Source: Aliterella atlantica CENA595
GTDB taxonomy: Bacteria > Cyanobacteriota > Cyanobacteriia > Cyanobacteriales > Chroococcidiopsidaceae
Direction: 5' to 3'
DNA length: 64,000 nt
Assembly (NCBI RefSeq): GCF_000952155.1
Contig: NZ_JYON01000017.1
Coordinates: 48,241 to 112,240, forward strand
Shown: piece after piece, positions 9,049 through 18,683 of the stretch
How positions within the stretch are numbered: the stretch's first letter is position 1
Layout: each line of letters starts with the position of its first letter
Notes under the pieces: model-generated
Told to the model about the DNA's origin: nothing
The model's database searches: none
Seen by the model: only the letters and a program-made list of their open reading frames with translations
Program-made: the position numbers and the translations under genes

Positions 9049-9477
9049 TTAACTTAAAGTGCCGTATTTGACGATTAGCAAACAGTTTCTTCCGTCTTCG
9101 CCGCGTTCGTAGACTACTCTATCTGCCAAACGCCGCAAGAGAAACCAACCGTATCCACCTTCTTGTAGCGTACCTGGTTCTGGTTCTTTAATCGCATCGG
9201 GGTTAAATGGCTTGCCTTTGTCCCAAATTCTAATTTCAAATCTGTCAGTCCATAAAGTTAAATCGATATCAATGGTTGTTTCTGGGGGTAAAGATTGATG
9301 GGCATGACGAACAGCGTTGGTAAATCCCTCAGCTAGAGCTAAATTCAGGCGATAAAGCTCTCGATCTGACCATAACAGTAAAGGTAGATGTCGCAGACAA
9401 AATTGCTCGAACCATTGTTGAACTTGGTTGAGAAATTCCAGATTGGTATATACCGTCAAATGGTCTTGCTTTAACAT
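9049..9477 (-). CDS. Anti-sigma regulatory factor-like ATPase (HATPase_c, RsbW type)
   Basis: 142 residues forming one GHKL ATPase domain of the RsbW/SpoIIAB class. The N box is ALAEGFTNAVRHAH (near residues 48-61), the G1 box is IWDKGKPFNP, and the G2-like segment is GGYGWFLLRRLAD. Family members are serine kinases that bind sigma factors or phosphorylate STAS-domain anti-anti-sigma proteins. No STAS partner or PP2C phosphatase is encoded nearby, so the target is unknown. It is probably transcribed with the zinc-ribbon protein downstream. Confidence 0.85.
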   Translation of the reverse strand: MLKQDHLTVYTNLEFLNQVQQWFEQFCLRHLPLLLWSDRELYRLNLALAEGFTNAVRHAHQSLPPETTIDIDLTLWTDRFEIRIWDKGKPFNPDAIKEPEPGTLQEGGYGWFLLRRLADRVVYERGEDGRNCLLIVKYGTLS

Positions 9478-9919
9478 AAACTAGCTCGACCGCAGTTTGA
9501 GTTCAAAACAGGGCAGTAGACTTTTAGCAAAAGTACCTTTTGCAAGATGCACGAGTCAAGATTAACAGCAAAATTAAACTATTGGACTGCAAAGCCCTTT
9601 ACTTTATAACCGACTTTGGCAAAAACTTGAATAATTAGCTAAAAGCTCAAAGATTTGACTGCATAATTCGCGCATTCGCGCTGTTTTATTGGGTACAAAC
9701 TTCCAGAAAAATCTTGGATACCAGGTGGTCTTTAATTAGTAGCGCTTTTTTGCCCCTACCAATTGTAATTACGAATTATCAATTATGAATTACCACTTTG
9801 TGGCTCGATCGCAATTAATATCTATAAAAATTGACACCTGTAATGTTTCTTGGCAGCACAAAAGCACTAAGTAGGAAACTACAGGTGTCAATGCATGAAT
9901 CTAGGAGATTCTAGCGAGT
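9478..9919. other. Intergenic region downstream of petD
   Basis: About 440 bases between petD and the anti-sigma-like gene, both on the minus strand. It holds the long inverted repeat at 9830-9892, an AATTACGAATTATCAATTATG stretch near 9770-9793 that resembles AATTACGAATTA-type repeats at about 30340-30450 and 55250-55275, and presumably the promoter of the anti-sigma gene. No coding-like frame was found. Confidence 0.5.
9830..9892 (-). terminator. Long-loop inverted repeat after petD
   Basis: The arms ATTGACACCTGTA (9830-9842) and TACAGGTGTCAAT (9880-9892) are perfect complements of 13 bases around a 37-base loop. Read on the minus strand, the stem is followed by TTTTATAG. It begins 27 bases past the petD stop, so it is a likely terminator or 3-prime stabiliser of the petBD transcript. 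Confidence 0.6.
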
Positions 9920-10402
9920 TTAGAACAGACCAAATGTAAATGACTTATCAATTGGGAAAGCTGCACCAATACCCAGCCATAATGTAATCAACGTCCCAAT
10001 CAGAAATACTGTAGTCGCAACGGGACGGCGGAAGGGGTTTTGAAACTTGTTGACGTTCTCGATAAAGGGAACAGCAATAAGTCCTAGAGGCACAGAAGCC
10101 ATCGCCAAAACGCCTATAAGTTTGTTAGGAACTGAACGCAGAATTTGGAATACCGGATACAAGTACCATTCTGGAAGAATTTCTAGAGGAGTTGCAAAGG
10201 GATTTGCTGGTTCTCCACTCATGACAGGATCTAACACCGATAGAGCAACAATACAGGCTCCTGTTCCCAAAATTACTACTGGGAAGATATATAGCAGGTC
10301 GTTAGGCCATGCGGGTTCGCCATAATAGTTATGACCCATACCCAATGCTAGCTTTTCGCGTAATTTGGGATCTGTTAGATCCGGCTTTTTAATCGTTGCC
10401 AT
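9920..10402 (-). CDS. petD: Cytochrome b6f complex subunit IV
   Basis: 160 residues, the usual length for PetD. Three membrane helices lie at about 38-58, 95-115 and 128-150. The conserved PEWY quinol-site motif is present ([16 protein letters not shown]), as is the N-terminal segment [20 protein letters not shown]. With PetB it forms the core of the thylakoid b6f complex, which oxidises plastoquinol and feeds plastocyanin or cytochrome c6. It lies 73 bases downstream of petB on the same strand, the normal cyanobacterial order. Confidence 0.98.
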   Translation of the reverse strand: MATIKKPDLTDPKLREKLALGMGHNYYGEPAWPNDLLYIFPVVILGTGACIVALSVLDPVMSGEPANPFATPLEILPEWYLYPVFQILRSVPNKLIGVLAMASVPLGLIAVPFIENVNKFQNPFRRPVATTVFLIGTLITLWLGIGAAFPIDKSFTFGLF

Positions 10403-10438
10403 CTTTAAAAAGTGTTCTCCAAATGTAGGGTGAATAAA

Positions 10439-10470
10439 ACAGTGACCAGTGACCAGTGACCAGTGACCAA
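10439..10470. repeat. ACCAGTG tandem repeat between petB and petD
   Basis: Four tandem units of CAGTGAC sit inside the 73-base spacer of the petB-petD operon, next to the petB stop at 10476. The same unit occurs at 27421, 35336, 42976 and 43119. It probably lies in the operon transcript. Confidence 0.8.
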
Positions 10471-10475
10471 TTAAA

Positions 10476-11123
10476 TTACAAAGGACCGGAGATGCCTTGC
10501 TTGCGAATCATCAAGAAGTGCAGCAGCATAAATACAGCAATCAGCCAAGGCAAAACAAAGGTATGAGCGCTGTAATAGCGAGTCAGAGTTGCTTGACCTA
10601 CACTCGAACCGCCGCGCAACAAATCAGCGATCAACGTGCCTACTACGGGGATTGCTTCTGGTACGCCGCTAACAATTTTCACAGCCCAGTATCCGACTTG
10701 ATCCCAAGGCAATGAGTAACCAGTTACACCAAAGGAAACGGTGATGACTGCCAAAACTACACCCGTTACCCAAGTTAACTCGCGGGGCTTTTTGAAGCCG
10801 CCTGTAAGATAAACTCGGAAAGTGTGCAAAATCATGATCAACACCATCATGCTTGCTGACCAGCGATGAACGGAGCGGATCAGCCAACCGAAGTTAACAT
10901 CCGTCATGAGGTACTGTACCGAAGAGTAAGCTTCAGCAACAGTAGGTTTGTAGTAAAAGGTCATTGCAAATCCAGTAGCAAACTGGATTAAAAAGCAAGT
11001 TAGAGCCATCCCGCCGAAGCAGTAAAAAATATTAACGTGAGGAGGGACGTACTTACTGGTTACGTCGTCAGCAAGCGCCTGAATTTCTAAGCGCTCCTCA
11101 AACCAGTCGTAAACATTTGCCAT
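10476..11123 (-). CDS. petB: Cytochrome b6
   Basis: 215 residues, matching PetB. Four membrane helices carry the haem-ligand His pairs, visible in [30 protein letters not shown] and [11 protein letters not shown]. The N-terminal NIFYCFGG includes the Cys that binds haem cn covalently in b6f complexes. It works in the thylakoid b6f complex at the Qi and Qo sites. It is the first gene of petBD. ctpA is divergent across about 295 bases, a conserved arrangement in cyanobacteria. Confidence 0.98.
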   Translation of the reverse strand: MANVYDWFEERLEIQALADDVTSKYVPPHVNIFYCFGGMALTCFLIQFATGFAMTFYYKPTVAEAYSSVQYLMTDVNFGWLIRSVHRWSASMMVLIMILHTFRVYLTGGFKKPRELTWVTGVVLAVITVSFGVTGYSLPWDQVGYWAVKIVSGVPEAIPVVGTLIADLLRGGSSVGQATLTRYYSAHTFVLPWLIAVFMLLHFLMIRKQGISGPL

Positions 11124-11418
11124 ACAATTTTTGAAGTTCCTGAGAATGGATTACGGTTGATTAAACTTCTATCACTATTTTAGTTAATAGAAGTTAATTT
11201 TCTAAGATTTGCCGATCGCTAGCATTAGCAGCACATTTAGCGTTGTCTAATGCAGTTGACGAGCTTGGCTTTAGCTAGTGCGCTACCGTTAACGGTCAGC
11301 AGCTAGCTGAGTTTTTCTGCATCAGTTCTATAAAAAAAGTAACATAGTCGAGAGGACGATTACATTAATTTGACGAGCAATTAGGGCGCAAAATCCTAGA
11401 GATTGACAAAACTAATAG
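11124..11418. promoter_or_regulatory. Divergent promoter region petB / ctpA
   Basis: About 295 bases between two divergent genes must hold both promoters. Short palindromes such as CGTTAACG and CAGCTAGCTG lie near 11287-11310. I cannot assign specific sites. Confidence 0.4.
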
Positions 11419-12660
11419 ATGGACGCAATGCACAAACGAGTTTTTCAAGTTGGGATCGCAATTGTACTATCAATATCGATCGCTTTAAATGGTTGGGTGT
11501 CAGAAGCAGCAGCATTGACTAACGAGCAAAAACTTGTGGCTGAGGCTTGGCGAGTTGTCAACCGCACTTATTTGGATGACACTTTTAATCACCAAAATTG
11601 GGCAGCAGTTAGGCAAAAAGTCATCAAGCAGCCTCTAAAAGATAAAGAATCCACATATACTGCTATCCAACAAATGGTTGCCAGTTTAGGCGATCCTTTT
11701 ACTCGTTTTTTGCGTCCAGAACAATATCGCAGTTTGCAGGTAAATACGTCTGGAGAGTTGACAGGTGTAGGCTTGCAGATTGCTTTAGATGCTCAAACAG
11801 GCGCTTTGGAAGTAGTTGCGCCCATAGCTGGTTCGCCAGCAGATAAAGCTGGGATTCGTCCGCGCGATCGCATTACGCAAATTAATGACACGCCCACAGC
11901 AGAAATTACCCTCGACGAAGCCGCCGCCAAAATGCGGGGAACAATTGGCAGTCACGTTGCTTTAACTATAGAACGTGAGGGCGAAAGCAAGCAGATCGAT
12001 TTGGTACGCGATCGCATTGAGTTAAATCCTGTAGTTGCGGAACTAAGAACGTCACCTAATGGCGTACCGATTGGTTACATTCGTTTGACTCAGTTTAATG
12101 CTAATGCCACAGCCGAAGTAGCTCATGCGATCGCTAATTTAGAAAAACAAGGGGCGGATGCCTATATTCTCGATTTACGCAACAATCCTGGCGGTTTATT
12201 GCAAGCTGGCGTGGAAATTGCGCGTTTGTGGTTAGATGAGGGTACGATTGTCTACACGGTGAATCGTCAAGGTATTCAAGGCAGTTTTGCTGCTTATGGT
12301 TCGCCGCTAACACGCGATCCTTTAGTAGTTTTGGTCAATCAAGGTTCTGCTAGCGCTAGCGAAATTTTGGCAGGTGCGCTGCAAGATAACGGACGGGCGA
12401 CTTTGGTAGGCGAAACTACGTTTGGCAAAGGTTTAATTCAGTCTTTATTCGATTTTTCTGATGGTTCGGGTTTGGCTGTGACGGTGGCTAAGTATGAAAC
12501 TCCCAGCCATCGAGATATTAATAAGTTAGGGATATCGCCCGATCTTACTGTGAAGTTAGAACCAATTACCCGCGATGAGCTAGCAACACCAACCGACAAG
12601 CAATATCAAGCAGCTGTGGAATTTTTGAATACCAAGTCAGTAGTCGCTAAAGCAGCCTAG
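11419..12660 (+). CDS. ctpA: Carboxyl-terminal processing protease (D1-processing type, S41)
   Basis: 413 residues. An N-terminal signal peptide (hydrophobic stretch about 10-30) targets it to the lumen or periplasm. A PDZ domain covers about 100-185. The S41 catalytic core follows, with the nucleophile Ser in GSASASEILAGALQDN and the Lys of the Ser/Lys dyad in TTFGKGLIQS. In cyanobacteria CtpA removes the C-terminal extension of the D1 protein so the manganese cluster can assemble, and this gene's place divergent from petBD fits that orthologue. Other S41 paralogues (CtpB, CtpC) are possible but less likely. The ATG at 11428 is an alternative start. Confidence 0.9.
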   Translation: MDAMHKRVFQVGIAIVLSISIALNGWVSEAAALTNEQKLVAEAWRVVNRTYLDDTFNHQNWAAVRQKVIKQPLKDKESTYTAIQQMVASLGDPFTRFLRPEQYRSLQVNTSGELTGVGLQIALDAQTGALEVVAPIAGSPADKAGIRPRDRITQINDTPTAEITLDEAAAKMRGTIGSHVALTIEREGESKQIDLVRDRIELNPVVAELRTSPNGVPIGYIRLTQFNANATAEVAHAIANLEKQGADAYILDLRNNPGGLLQAGVEIARLWLDEGTIVYTVNRQGIQGSFAAYGSPLTRDPLVVLVNQGSASASEILAGALQDNGRATLVGETTFGKGLIQSLFDFSDGSGLAVTVAKYETPSHRDINKLGISPDLTVKLEPITRDELATPTDKQYQAAVEFLNTKSVVAKAA

Positions 12661-12678
12661 AGGAGTGTGGAGCTTTCT

Positions 12679-12757
12679 TGAACAGGGGGAGCAGGGGAAG
12701 CAGGGGAGGATTTAACTTAATTTGTCTCCCTTGTCCTCCTTGTCCCCCTTGTCCCCT
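12679..12757. repeat. GGGGACAAGG / GGGGAAGCAG repeat between convergent genes
   Basis: Plus-strand GGGGGAGCAGGGG units (12685-12710) are followed by the pyrimidine-rich complement, TGTCCTCCTTGTCCCC-like units (12724-12757). They could pair into a stem and end transcription from both convergent genes. The stop codon of the minus-strand gene (12756-12758) touches the first unit. Related units occur at 22811, 44922 and 45983. Confidence 0.7.
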
Positions 12758-13478
12758 ATATCAACGCTTGCGATCGCCCTAACTCGTCTAAATCTAGCTG
12801 TAGTAGGCGCTGATAAGCATTTGCGATCGCTTTTTTGCCGCGTAAGTAGCCTATATTTGCTCCTGGACAAATGTATTGCAGGTTTTCTTGGGTGAAATTG
12901 TCGCGCAGTAGTTGAATGCTTTTGATTTGCCTTCGCCAGTGAAATGTTTTAGATGTTCTTAGAGGTACTGGTAAGCCTTGTTGGTTGGGGAGTAAATGCC
13001 TACCTGTAAATAATATTCCGCCATATTCGGGCAAGTAAAGGCAAGATGAACCAGGGGAATGTCCTGGCGTCCAAATTACTTGCATATATGGTTGCAAAGT
13101 AATTTGGTGTTGGAAGGTAGTTACTGTTAATTTTGGTAGCAGATAGGCTTCTTGTTCTTGAATTAAAATGTCACAATTAAATGCTGCTTGTAGTTCTCTA
13201 GCTTTGCCAATCCCGCCTCGGTGCGAGATAAATAACACTCTTACTCCACCTAACAATCGGATAAATTCGTAGGTATTTTCATCTGTTGCTGGACAATCGA
13301 GCAAGATATTACCTTCTTTTTCTACAATAAGATAAGCAGTTCCGCCTAAAGTGTCTCGGTTGGGAGGAAAAGCAAATATGCGATCGGCAAAAACAGCTTG
13401 CGGTTGTTTGGGAGGACGCATCGCCTGAGTTGCTGACAAAGAAGCATTATTATTAAGAGATTCGGGATCTAAGTACAT
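12756..13478 (-). CDS. Degenerate metallo-beta-lactamase-fold protein
   Basis: 240 residues with the overall MBL outline: a GNILLDCPATDE strand, the turn at VLFISHRGGIGKA, the WTPGHSPGSSCLYL segment and an LFTGRHLLP strand. The metal ligands are largely missing. Where HxHxDH is expected the chain reads SHRGGIGK (His86 only), Asp of FTGD is Arg160, and the later PGHG-like motif is PGANIG. The His of GHSPGS (about 140) remains. It is therefore probably not a normal dinuclear zinc hydrolase and may bind a ligand or nucleic acid. Cyanobacteria carry such MBL-like proteins, but the role is not known to me. Confidence 0.75.
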   Translation of the reverse strand: MYLDPESLNNNASLSATQAMRPPKQPQAVFADRIFAFPPNRDTLGGTAYLIVEKEGNILLDCPATDENTYEFIRLLGGVRVLFISHRGGIGKARELQAAFNCDILIQEQEAYLLPKLTVTTFQHQITLQPYMQVIWTPGHSPGSSCLYLPEYGGILFTGRHLLPNQQGLPVPLRTSKTFHWRRQIKSIQLLRDNFTQENLQYICPGANIGYLRGKKAIANAYQRLLQLDLDELGRSQALI

Positions 13479-13579
13479 TGCTCTTTAAAAGTAAAAATTA
13501 GGTGAAAAATTAAGTTGCAAAATTTGATTTTATATTACTGAATTAGTACGAAAAAACAATAACTAACTTTTGCAAAAAT

Positions 13580-15073
13580 ATGGCACTTGACTGGATTATT
13601 CTTTTAATTATGGCACTATTTACCTATTTAATAGTGCGGCGTAGTGTAGCCGGAATTACTACTACTCCAGTATGGCTGTTGTGGCTAGTGCTAATGTTAC
13701 CGCCTGTTGCTTGGAGTATATGGAGTGTGGTGCATGGCGCTGACCAAATACCGCCTTTAGAATTAGTTTTAGGGATGAGTATTTTAAGCATATTTTTGTA
13801 CTGGAAGTTGCATCAAAGAGGCAGAAGAAATTTAACTCCAGCAGCGCAAGATCGACCGTCTCAAGTAGCAGAAGCAGCAACACCAGCGCCAGAAGTACCG
13901 CAGCCACTAGCAACGCTGCGTCCAATTGATAAAGAAGAGGAAACGAAGTTAAGAAACTGTTTTCCTTGGTCGGTATTTTATATTAGTAATATTGAGTATC
14001 GACCGCAAGCAATTATTTGTCGGGGACAACTGCGGGAAAAATCGTCAACTATTGCCTACGATCGCATTAAAGAAAACGTGCAAGCACAATTTGGCGATCG
14101 CTTTGTCGTATTGTTTCAAGAAGATATGACGGGTAAACCATTTTTTGCCTTGGTTCCCAATCCCCAACTTGCAGCAAATAGACGCAATAATGCCAAATTA
14201 ACTCGTCCTGTTTTAGCCTTGGGTTTACTTGTTGCAACTTTGTACACTACTACTTTAGTAGGTGTAGAAATTGCCGATCCCGAAAATATTGCTGCCTTGC
14301 GCGACGATCCGACAATTTTACAAAGAGGATTACCTTATGCGATCGCTTTGATGGCAATTTTGGGCATCCACGAACTAGGTCACTATTTAGCAGCAAGATA
14401 CTACAAAATTAAGGCAACTTTGCCGTATTTTATTCCTTTTCCCGCATTTTTGGGTACTTTTGGCGCATTTATTCAAATGCGTAGCCCCGTACCAAACCGC
14501 AAAGCCTTGTTTGATGTCAGTATTGCTGGACCTTTGGCTGGTTTTGTCGTTACTATACCGATCCTAATTTGGGGTTTAGCTCATTCTACGGTTGTTGCTC
14601 TGCCAGAGAACCCCCAGGCAGTGTTAAATCCTAATGCTCTTAGTCCCAACTATTCTTTGTTACTAGCACTATTAAGCAAGCTGACATTAGGCGCTCAACT
14701 TACAGCAGAAAGCGCCCTCGACTTGCATCCTGTAGCGATCGCAGGTTTGTTAGGACTAATTGCTACCGCCCTCAATTTGATGCCTGTAGGACAATTAGAT
14801 GGCGGGCATATCGTTCATTCTATGTTTGGGCAGCGCAATGGCATAGCTATAGGACAGATTTCTCGGTTTTTATTATTAGGACTTTCTTTACTTCAACCTG
14901 GTTTTTGGGTATGGGCAATTATTTTATTTTTCATGCCTGTTGCTGACGAACCTGCCTTAAACGATATCAGCGAACTAGACAACAAACGCGATATGTTAGG
15001 TTTGCTAGCGCTAGGTTTGTTAGTATTAATTATTTTGCCGATGCCTAGTGCGATCGCTCAACTACTAAATTAA
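13580..15073 (+). CDS. Site-2 protease family membrane protease (M50, Egy1-like)
   Basis: 497 residues. Two N-terminal helices (about 3-20 and 32-75) and an extramembrane region of about 130 residues come first. The protease core has the zinc motif HELGH at residues 264-268 and the distal NxxPxxxxDG ligand motif in [13 protein letters not shown]. The [19 protein letters not shown] segment is typical of the plant chloroplast EGY and cyanobacterial group of site-2 proteases. It probably cleaves membrane-bound regulators within the bilayer, but the substrate is unknown. trmFO starts five bases after its stop, so the pair is an operon. Confidence 0.9.
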   Translation: MALDWIILLIMALFTYLIVRRSVAGITTTPVWLLWLVLMLPPVAWSIWSVVHGADQIPPLELVLGMSILSIFLYWKLHQRGRRNLTPAAQDRPSQVAEAATPAPEVPQPLATLRPIDKEEETKLRNCFPWSVFYISNIEYRPQAIICRGQLREKSSTIAYDRIKENVQAQFGDRFVVLFQEDMTGKPFFALVPNPQLAANRRNNAKLTRPVLALGLLVATLYTTTLVGVEIADPENIAALRDDPTILQRGLPYAIALMAILGIHELGHYLAARYYKIKATLPYFIPFPAFLGTFGAFIQMRSPVPNRKALFDVSIAGPLAGFVVTIPILIWGLAHSTVVALPENPQAVLNPNALSPNYSLLLALLSKLTLGAQLTAESALDLHPVAIAGLLGLIATALNLMPVGQLDGGHIVHSMFGQRNGIAIGQISRFLLLGLSLLQPGFWVWAIILFFMPVADEPALNDISELDNKRDMLGLLALGLLVLIILPMPSAIAQLLN

Positions 15074-15078
15074 GACAC

Positions 15079-16443
15079 ATGGAATTACAACCAATTCAAG
15101 TAATCGGTGGAGGACTTGCGGGAACTGAAGCCGCTTGGCAAATCGCTAGGGCGGGAGTACCAGTAATTTTGCATGAAATGCGCCCGCAAAGATCCAGCCC
15201 CGCCCATCATTCTCAGGAATTGGCAGAATTGGTATGTAGTAACTCCTTTGGGGCGCAATCGAGCGATCGCGCGGCGGGTTTATTACACGCTGAATTGCGC
15301 CAGCTAGAGTCAATTATTATTGCTAAAGCTGACGAACACTATGTACCTGCGGGCGGTGCTTTAGCTGTAGATAGAGGTAAATTCAGTCAAGACTTAACTA
15401 AAACTCTTGCCGAACATCCATTAATTGAACTGCGGCGGGGAGAAGTTGAACAAATTCCTCAAGGCATAGTAGTTTTAGCAACAGGTCCTTTGACTAGCCC
15501 GCAATTAGCAGAAGATTTACGCCGATTTACAGGGATGGAATATCTCAGCTTTTTTGATGCAGCAAGTCCAATTGTGGTAGGCGAATCTATTAACCAAGAT
15601 ATTGCTTTTCGTGCTTCGCGCTATGACAAAGGCGATGCTGATTATTTTAATTGCCCGATGAATCGAGAGCAGTATTTGCAGTTTTGGCAAGCACTTTGTG
15701 CCGCCGAACAAGCCGAATTGAAAGATTTTGAGCGAGATAAGGCTAAATTTTTTGAAGCTTGTTTGCCGATTGAGGAATTAGCCCAGCGCGGTGAAGATAC
15801 GATGCGTTACGGTCCGTTAAAGCCTGTAGGCTTATTTGATGCCCGTAAAGGCGATTTTCGTTCTCCTGAAAATAAGTCCCAGCGTCCCTATGCAGTAGTA
15901 CAACTGCGTCAAGAAGATAAGGCGGGACAGTTGTGGAATATGGTAGGATTTCAGACAAATTTACGCTGGGGCGAACAAAAGCGGATATTTCAGATGATTC
16001 CTGGCTTGGAGAATGCTGAATTTGTGCGTTTGGGTGTGATGCACCGCAATACGTTTATTAATGCACCGCAATTGTTGCAATCGACGCTGCAATTTAAGCA
16101 ACATTCCACAGTATTAGCAGCAGGGCAAATCATTGGTACGGAAGGCTATACAGCAGCTTCAGCAGGAGGCTGGTTAGCAGGGACAAATGCCGCTAGGATA
16201 GCTTTAGGTCAGCCGCCTTTAACTTTGCCTGTGACGACGATGATGGGGGCGCTATTTGAATTTATTAGTTGTGCGTCTCCTAAACATTTTCAGCCCATGC
16301 CGCCGAATTTTGGCATTTTACCTCAATTACCGCAGAAAATTAAGAGCAAGCAGGAGCGGTATGCTGCATATCGCGATCGCGCTTTTGCTGATTTGGCTAG
16401 TTGGCAAGCCCAAATTTCTTTAGGATTAGCTGGTGTTGCTTAG
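15079..16443 (+). CDS. trmFO: tRNA (uracil-54) methyltransferase, folate/FAD-dependent (TrmFO)
   Basis: 454 residues, close to the family length. The FAD-binding start [20 protein letters not shown] carries GxGxxG. The HEMRP and [17 protein letters not shown] segments are characteristic of TrmFO (formerly Gid). The enzyme uses methylenetetrahydrofolate and FADH2 to make 5-methyluridine at position 54 of tRNA, unlike the SAM-dependent TrmA. The start five bases after the protease stop implies translation from the same message. Confidence 0.95.
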   Translation: MELQPIQVIGGGLAGTEAAWQIARAGVPVILHEMRPQRSSPAHHSQELAELVCSNSFGAQSSDRAAGLLHAELRQLESIIIAKADEHYVPAGGALAVDRGKFSQDLTKTLAEHPLIELRRGEVEQIPQGIVVLATGPLTSPQLAEDLRRFTGMEYLSFFDAASPIVVGESINQDIAFRASRYDKGDADYFNCPMNREQYLQFWQALCAAEQAELKDFERDKAKFFEACLPIEELAQRGEDTMRYGPLKPVGLFDARKGDFRSPENKSQRPYAVVQLRQEDKAGQLWNMVGFQTNLRWGEQKRIFQMIPGLENAEFVRLGVMHRNTFINAPQLLQSTLQFKQHSTVLAAGQIIGTEGYTAASAGGWLAGTNAARIALGQPPLTLPVTTMMGALFEFISCASPKHFQPMPPNFGILPQLPQKIKSKQERYAAYRDRAFADLASWQAQISLGLAGVA

Positions 16444-16467
16444 GAGGTTGAATAAACTTTTGATCCG

Positions 16468-16496
16468 AACGCAGATGGACGCAGATAAACGCAGAT
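16468..16496. repeat. GCAGATAAAC-type short repeat
   Basis: Three imperfect tandem units (AACGCAGATGG, ACGCAGATAA, ACGCAGATG) lie between trmFO and psbP, which converge here. Similar units occur at about 24440, 24590, 27290 and 28405. The repeats are common extragenic elements in cyanobacteria. Confidence 0.7.
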
Positions 16497-16517
16497 GTGA
16501 AAGATATGCTTTAGTTA

Positions 16518-17066
16518 TTAGTACACAGAGAATGAGTTGATAACTGATTCCAACAATTTTTGCACTTTTGTCCACTGCTTTTCGGGGGCTGAAGCATTGA
16601 AAGTATATAGTTTACCGCGATTAACTGTAATGCTTGCTAGATTGTGGCGTTCTTGGTTGTTGGGTAGCTTGACTAGGTACTCTAAAAGATAATAATTTTT
16701 GCCGCCTACTTCTCGCTTTGCTGCGTCGATAAGTTCGGCTTTGCGACCGGAATTTGGCGGTGCGATCGCACTTTTGCTTAATTTATATCCTGCTTCGCTC
16801 GGAGTTCCTAATTCTTTTAAGCTTTTACCCTCTGGTACGGGATTAATTACTACTGATACGTTTTCGGTAACTTCGATTAAATCGTGGAAAACGACATCTG
16901 CACCAGGAGCAACTTTGACTTGCACCCAACCGTTAGGATAGAGAAATTTATAGCCATCAATACTATCTACATAGCTTTTAAGTCCCGCCGTCAGTGAAGC
17001 ACAATTTGTTAAGCCGCAAGCTATTACTACTAACAAAAGTGCTGCAATTTGTTTCCACATTTTCAT
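16518..17066 (-). CDS. psbP: PsbP-family photosystem II lipoprotein (CyanoP)
   Basis: 182 residues. A short signal peptide ends in the lipobox LTNC (Cys about residue 22), so the mature protein is a lipoprotein on the lumenal side of the thylakoid. The body fits the PsbP fold, with SIDGYKFLYPNGW near the start, DLIEVTENVSVVINPV and YNASAPEKQW-type segments (here FNASAPEKQWTK) near the end. CyanoP acts in early photosystem II assembly rather than as a stoichiometric oxygen-evolving subunit. It converges on trmFO. Confidence 0.88.
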   Translation of the reverse strand: MKMWKQIAALLLVVIACGLTNCASLTAGLKSYVDSIDGYKFLYPNGWVQVKVAPGADVVFHDLIEVTENVSVVINPVPEGKSLKELGTPSEAGYKLSKSAIAPPNSGRKAELIDAAKREVGGKNYYLLEYLVKLPNNQERHNLASITVNRGKLYTFNASAPEKQWTKVQKLLESVINSFSVY

Positions 17067-17112
17067 TCTGGGTTTGGACTTTGTGTTAATTGTCTTATTA
17101 TTCTAAAAACCA

Positions 17113-17679
17113 ATGCTGATAAGTACAGAATTACGCTGGTTTTATCCTGGCAAGTTACCTGAAGACATTTTTGCCTGGTTCAATTCAGGTAATTTGGGAC
17201 AAACGCCGGAACAACGCGAGGATATATATTTATTTGTTGCCCCAGATTGCGATTATATGGGGGTGAAGCTACGTCAAGGAAGATTAGAAGTTAAATGGCG
17301 CAAGGCAGAATTAGGCACAATTAGTTTTGGCAATTTGGTAGCGGGAAAGTTAGAAAAATGGAGTAAGTGGTTGTGTGCAGATGAGACGGAGGAAAGTTTT
17401 CAACCCCAAAGCGTCGTTACTAAGTCAGAGTGGCTGAGAGTGAAGAAGGTTCGCTGGCAGCGCACTCAACGAGATTGTAGTGTAGAAATAACGCAACTGG
17501 AGATTAATGGCAATACCTGGTGGAGTCTTGCTTTTGAAGCTGTAGGCAAAGAACAGGATGCGATCGCTAACTTACAATCTGTAGGTAGTAAGATTTTTCA
17601 AGATTACAATCTGCATCAGTTGCAGGTGGAAGATTCTTTTGCTTATCCAAGTTGGCTTGCGATCGCAACTCGCAAATAG
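17113..17679 (+). CDS. Conserved hypothetical protein
   Basis: 188 residues, soluble, Trp-rich and with no membrane segment. The start ELRWFYPGKLPEDIFAWF and the strand pattern YMGVKLRQGRLEVKWRKAE suggest a beta-rich fold that might resemble CYTH/triphosphate tunnel enzymes, since several Lys, Arg and Glu alternate in strands. I do not see enough to assign that family. It is divergent from psbP by 46 bases and followed 15 bases later by a small gene on the same strand. Confidence 0.6.
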   Translation: MLISTELRWFYPGKLPEDIFAWFNSGNLGQTPEQREDIYLFVAPDCDYMGVKLRQGRLEVKWRKAELGTISFGNLVAGKLEKWSKWLCADETEESFQPQSVVTKSEWLRVKKVRWQRTQRDCSVEITQLEINGNTWWSLAFEAVGKEQDAIANLQSVGSKIFQDYNLHQLQVEDSFAYPSWLAIATRK

Positions 17680-17694
17680 TTAGGAGCTTATACA

Positions 17695-17907
17695 ATGAAG
17701 TTGAGTCCAGTATTTGCATTAAACATCATGGATACCCAAACCCTAAAAGCAAGAGTTGCCATTGTCGAGGGCAAACGCGATGAATTACTACGTTTGCTAG
17801 AACAGCCAAATCTAGGCAGCTTGAGAATAGATGTTAATCAAGCACTAGAAGAAATGGACGATTTGCTAGACGAATTTAGACGCACTTTTCCCCAAGAAGC
17901 GGGCTAA
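17695..17907 (+). CDS. Small acidic helical protein
   Basis: 70 residues from the ATG at 17695, which has a good ribosome site AGGAG eight bases upstream. A second ATG at 17728 would give 59 residues (MDTQTLKARV start). The protein is almost entirely helical and acidic, with heptad-like Leu spacing (RDELLRLLEQ and ALEEMDDLLDEF), so it may form a coiled coil. Function is unknown. It probably shares a transcript with the gene ending at 17679. Confidence 0.6.
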   Translation: MKLSPVFALNIMDTQTLKARVAIVEGKRDELLRLLEQPNLGSLRIDVNQALEEMDDLLDEFRRTFPQEAG

Positions 17908-17989
17908 CTCCTTTCCACATAATTTACGCTGGCAAGTCATTAGATTTGCCAGCGTTTTGTCGTTGTTTGATTTCCTGAATAATTAGAAT

Positions 17990-18394
17990 TTAATGCTCTG
18001 TTACTTTCTCACCTAGTTTTCTAATTAGACTTACTAATTCTGGGGTGGCTGTGTCTTTCTTGCAAAAAGCATCTAAGCAGTCAGTTTTGCTCGACTCTTT
18101 AAATTTTGGATCTTCTAAAGATGAGTAAGCAATAATTTGAGTATTTGGGTCAATACCTTTGATTTGAGTAGAAGCGCTCCAACCATCCATGACAGGCATT
18201 TGCAAGTCAAGAACTATCACATTGGGGTGATGGCGCTTGACCATATCTATTGCTTCTTGACCATTACTAGCAACGCCAACTAACTCAATGTTTTCTTGCG
18301 CCGAAAGTGCTAGCTTAAGGCTAAACCGAGTTAGTTCGTGGTCATCAACAACAAGAACGCGCAAAGTAGAAGGGTGACAAGACAACATTAACAT
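17990..18394 (-). CDS. Single-domain response regulator (receiver only)
   Basis: 134 residues forming one receiver domain. The acidic pair DD lies in LRVLVVDDHELTR, the phospho-acceptor Asp in VIVLDLQMPVMDG, the Ser in IAYSSLED and the conserved Lys in FCKKD. The early VDDHELTRFSL resembles NarL-type receivers, but no helix-turn-helix follows. It has no kinase neighbour, so it may relay phosphate to another protein or bind a target directly. Confidence 0.85.
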   Translation of the reverse strand: MLMLSCHPSTLRVLVVDDHELTRFSLKLALSAQENIELVGVASNGQEAIDMVKRHHPNVIVLDLQMPVMDGWSASTQIKGIDPNTQIIAYSSLEDPKFKESSKTDCLDAFCKKDTATPELVSLIRKLGEKVTEH

Positions 18395-18683
18395 CCAGAG
18401 AAATCAAAAACGATTAGATAAATGATTTTTTTATAGTTTAAACGACAATAGGATTCAAGCCTATCTATCCTCTGGGTGAATAATGTTTATGCAGCGATCG
18501 CAATTTACTTGAAGTTAGTTAAAAAAGTTAAATTTTTATAAAGAATCAGCAACACAAAGAAGTACGAACGCAATACACTGCGCCCGTACGGGATAGGAAA
18601 AAAGGAATGATAGAAGATAGAGCATGGAATGAGAAAATAAATCTATCTAACTCAAAACTTAAAACTTAAACCTCAAAACTACT

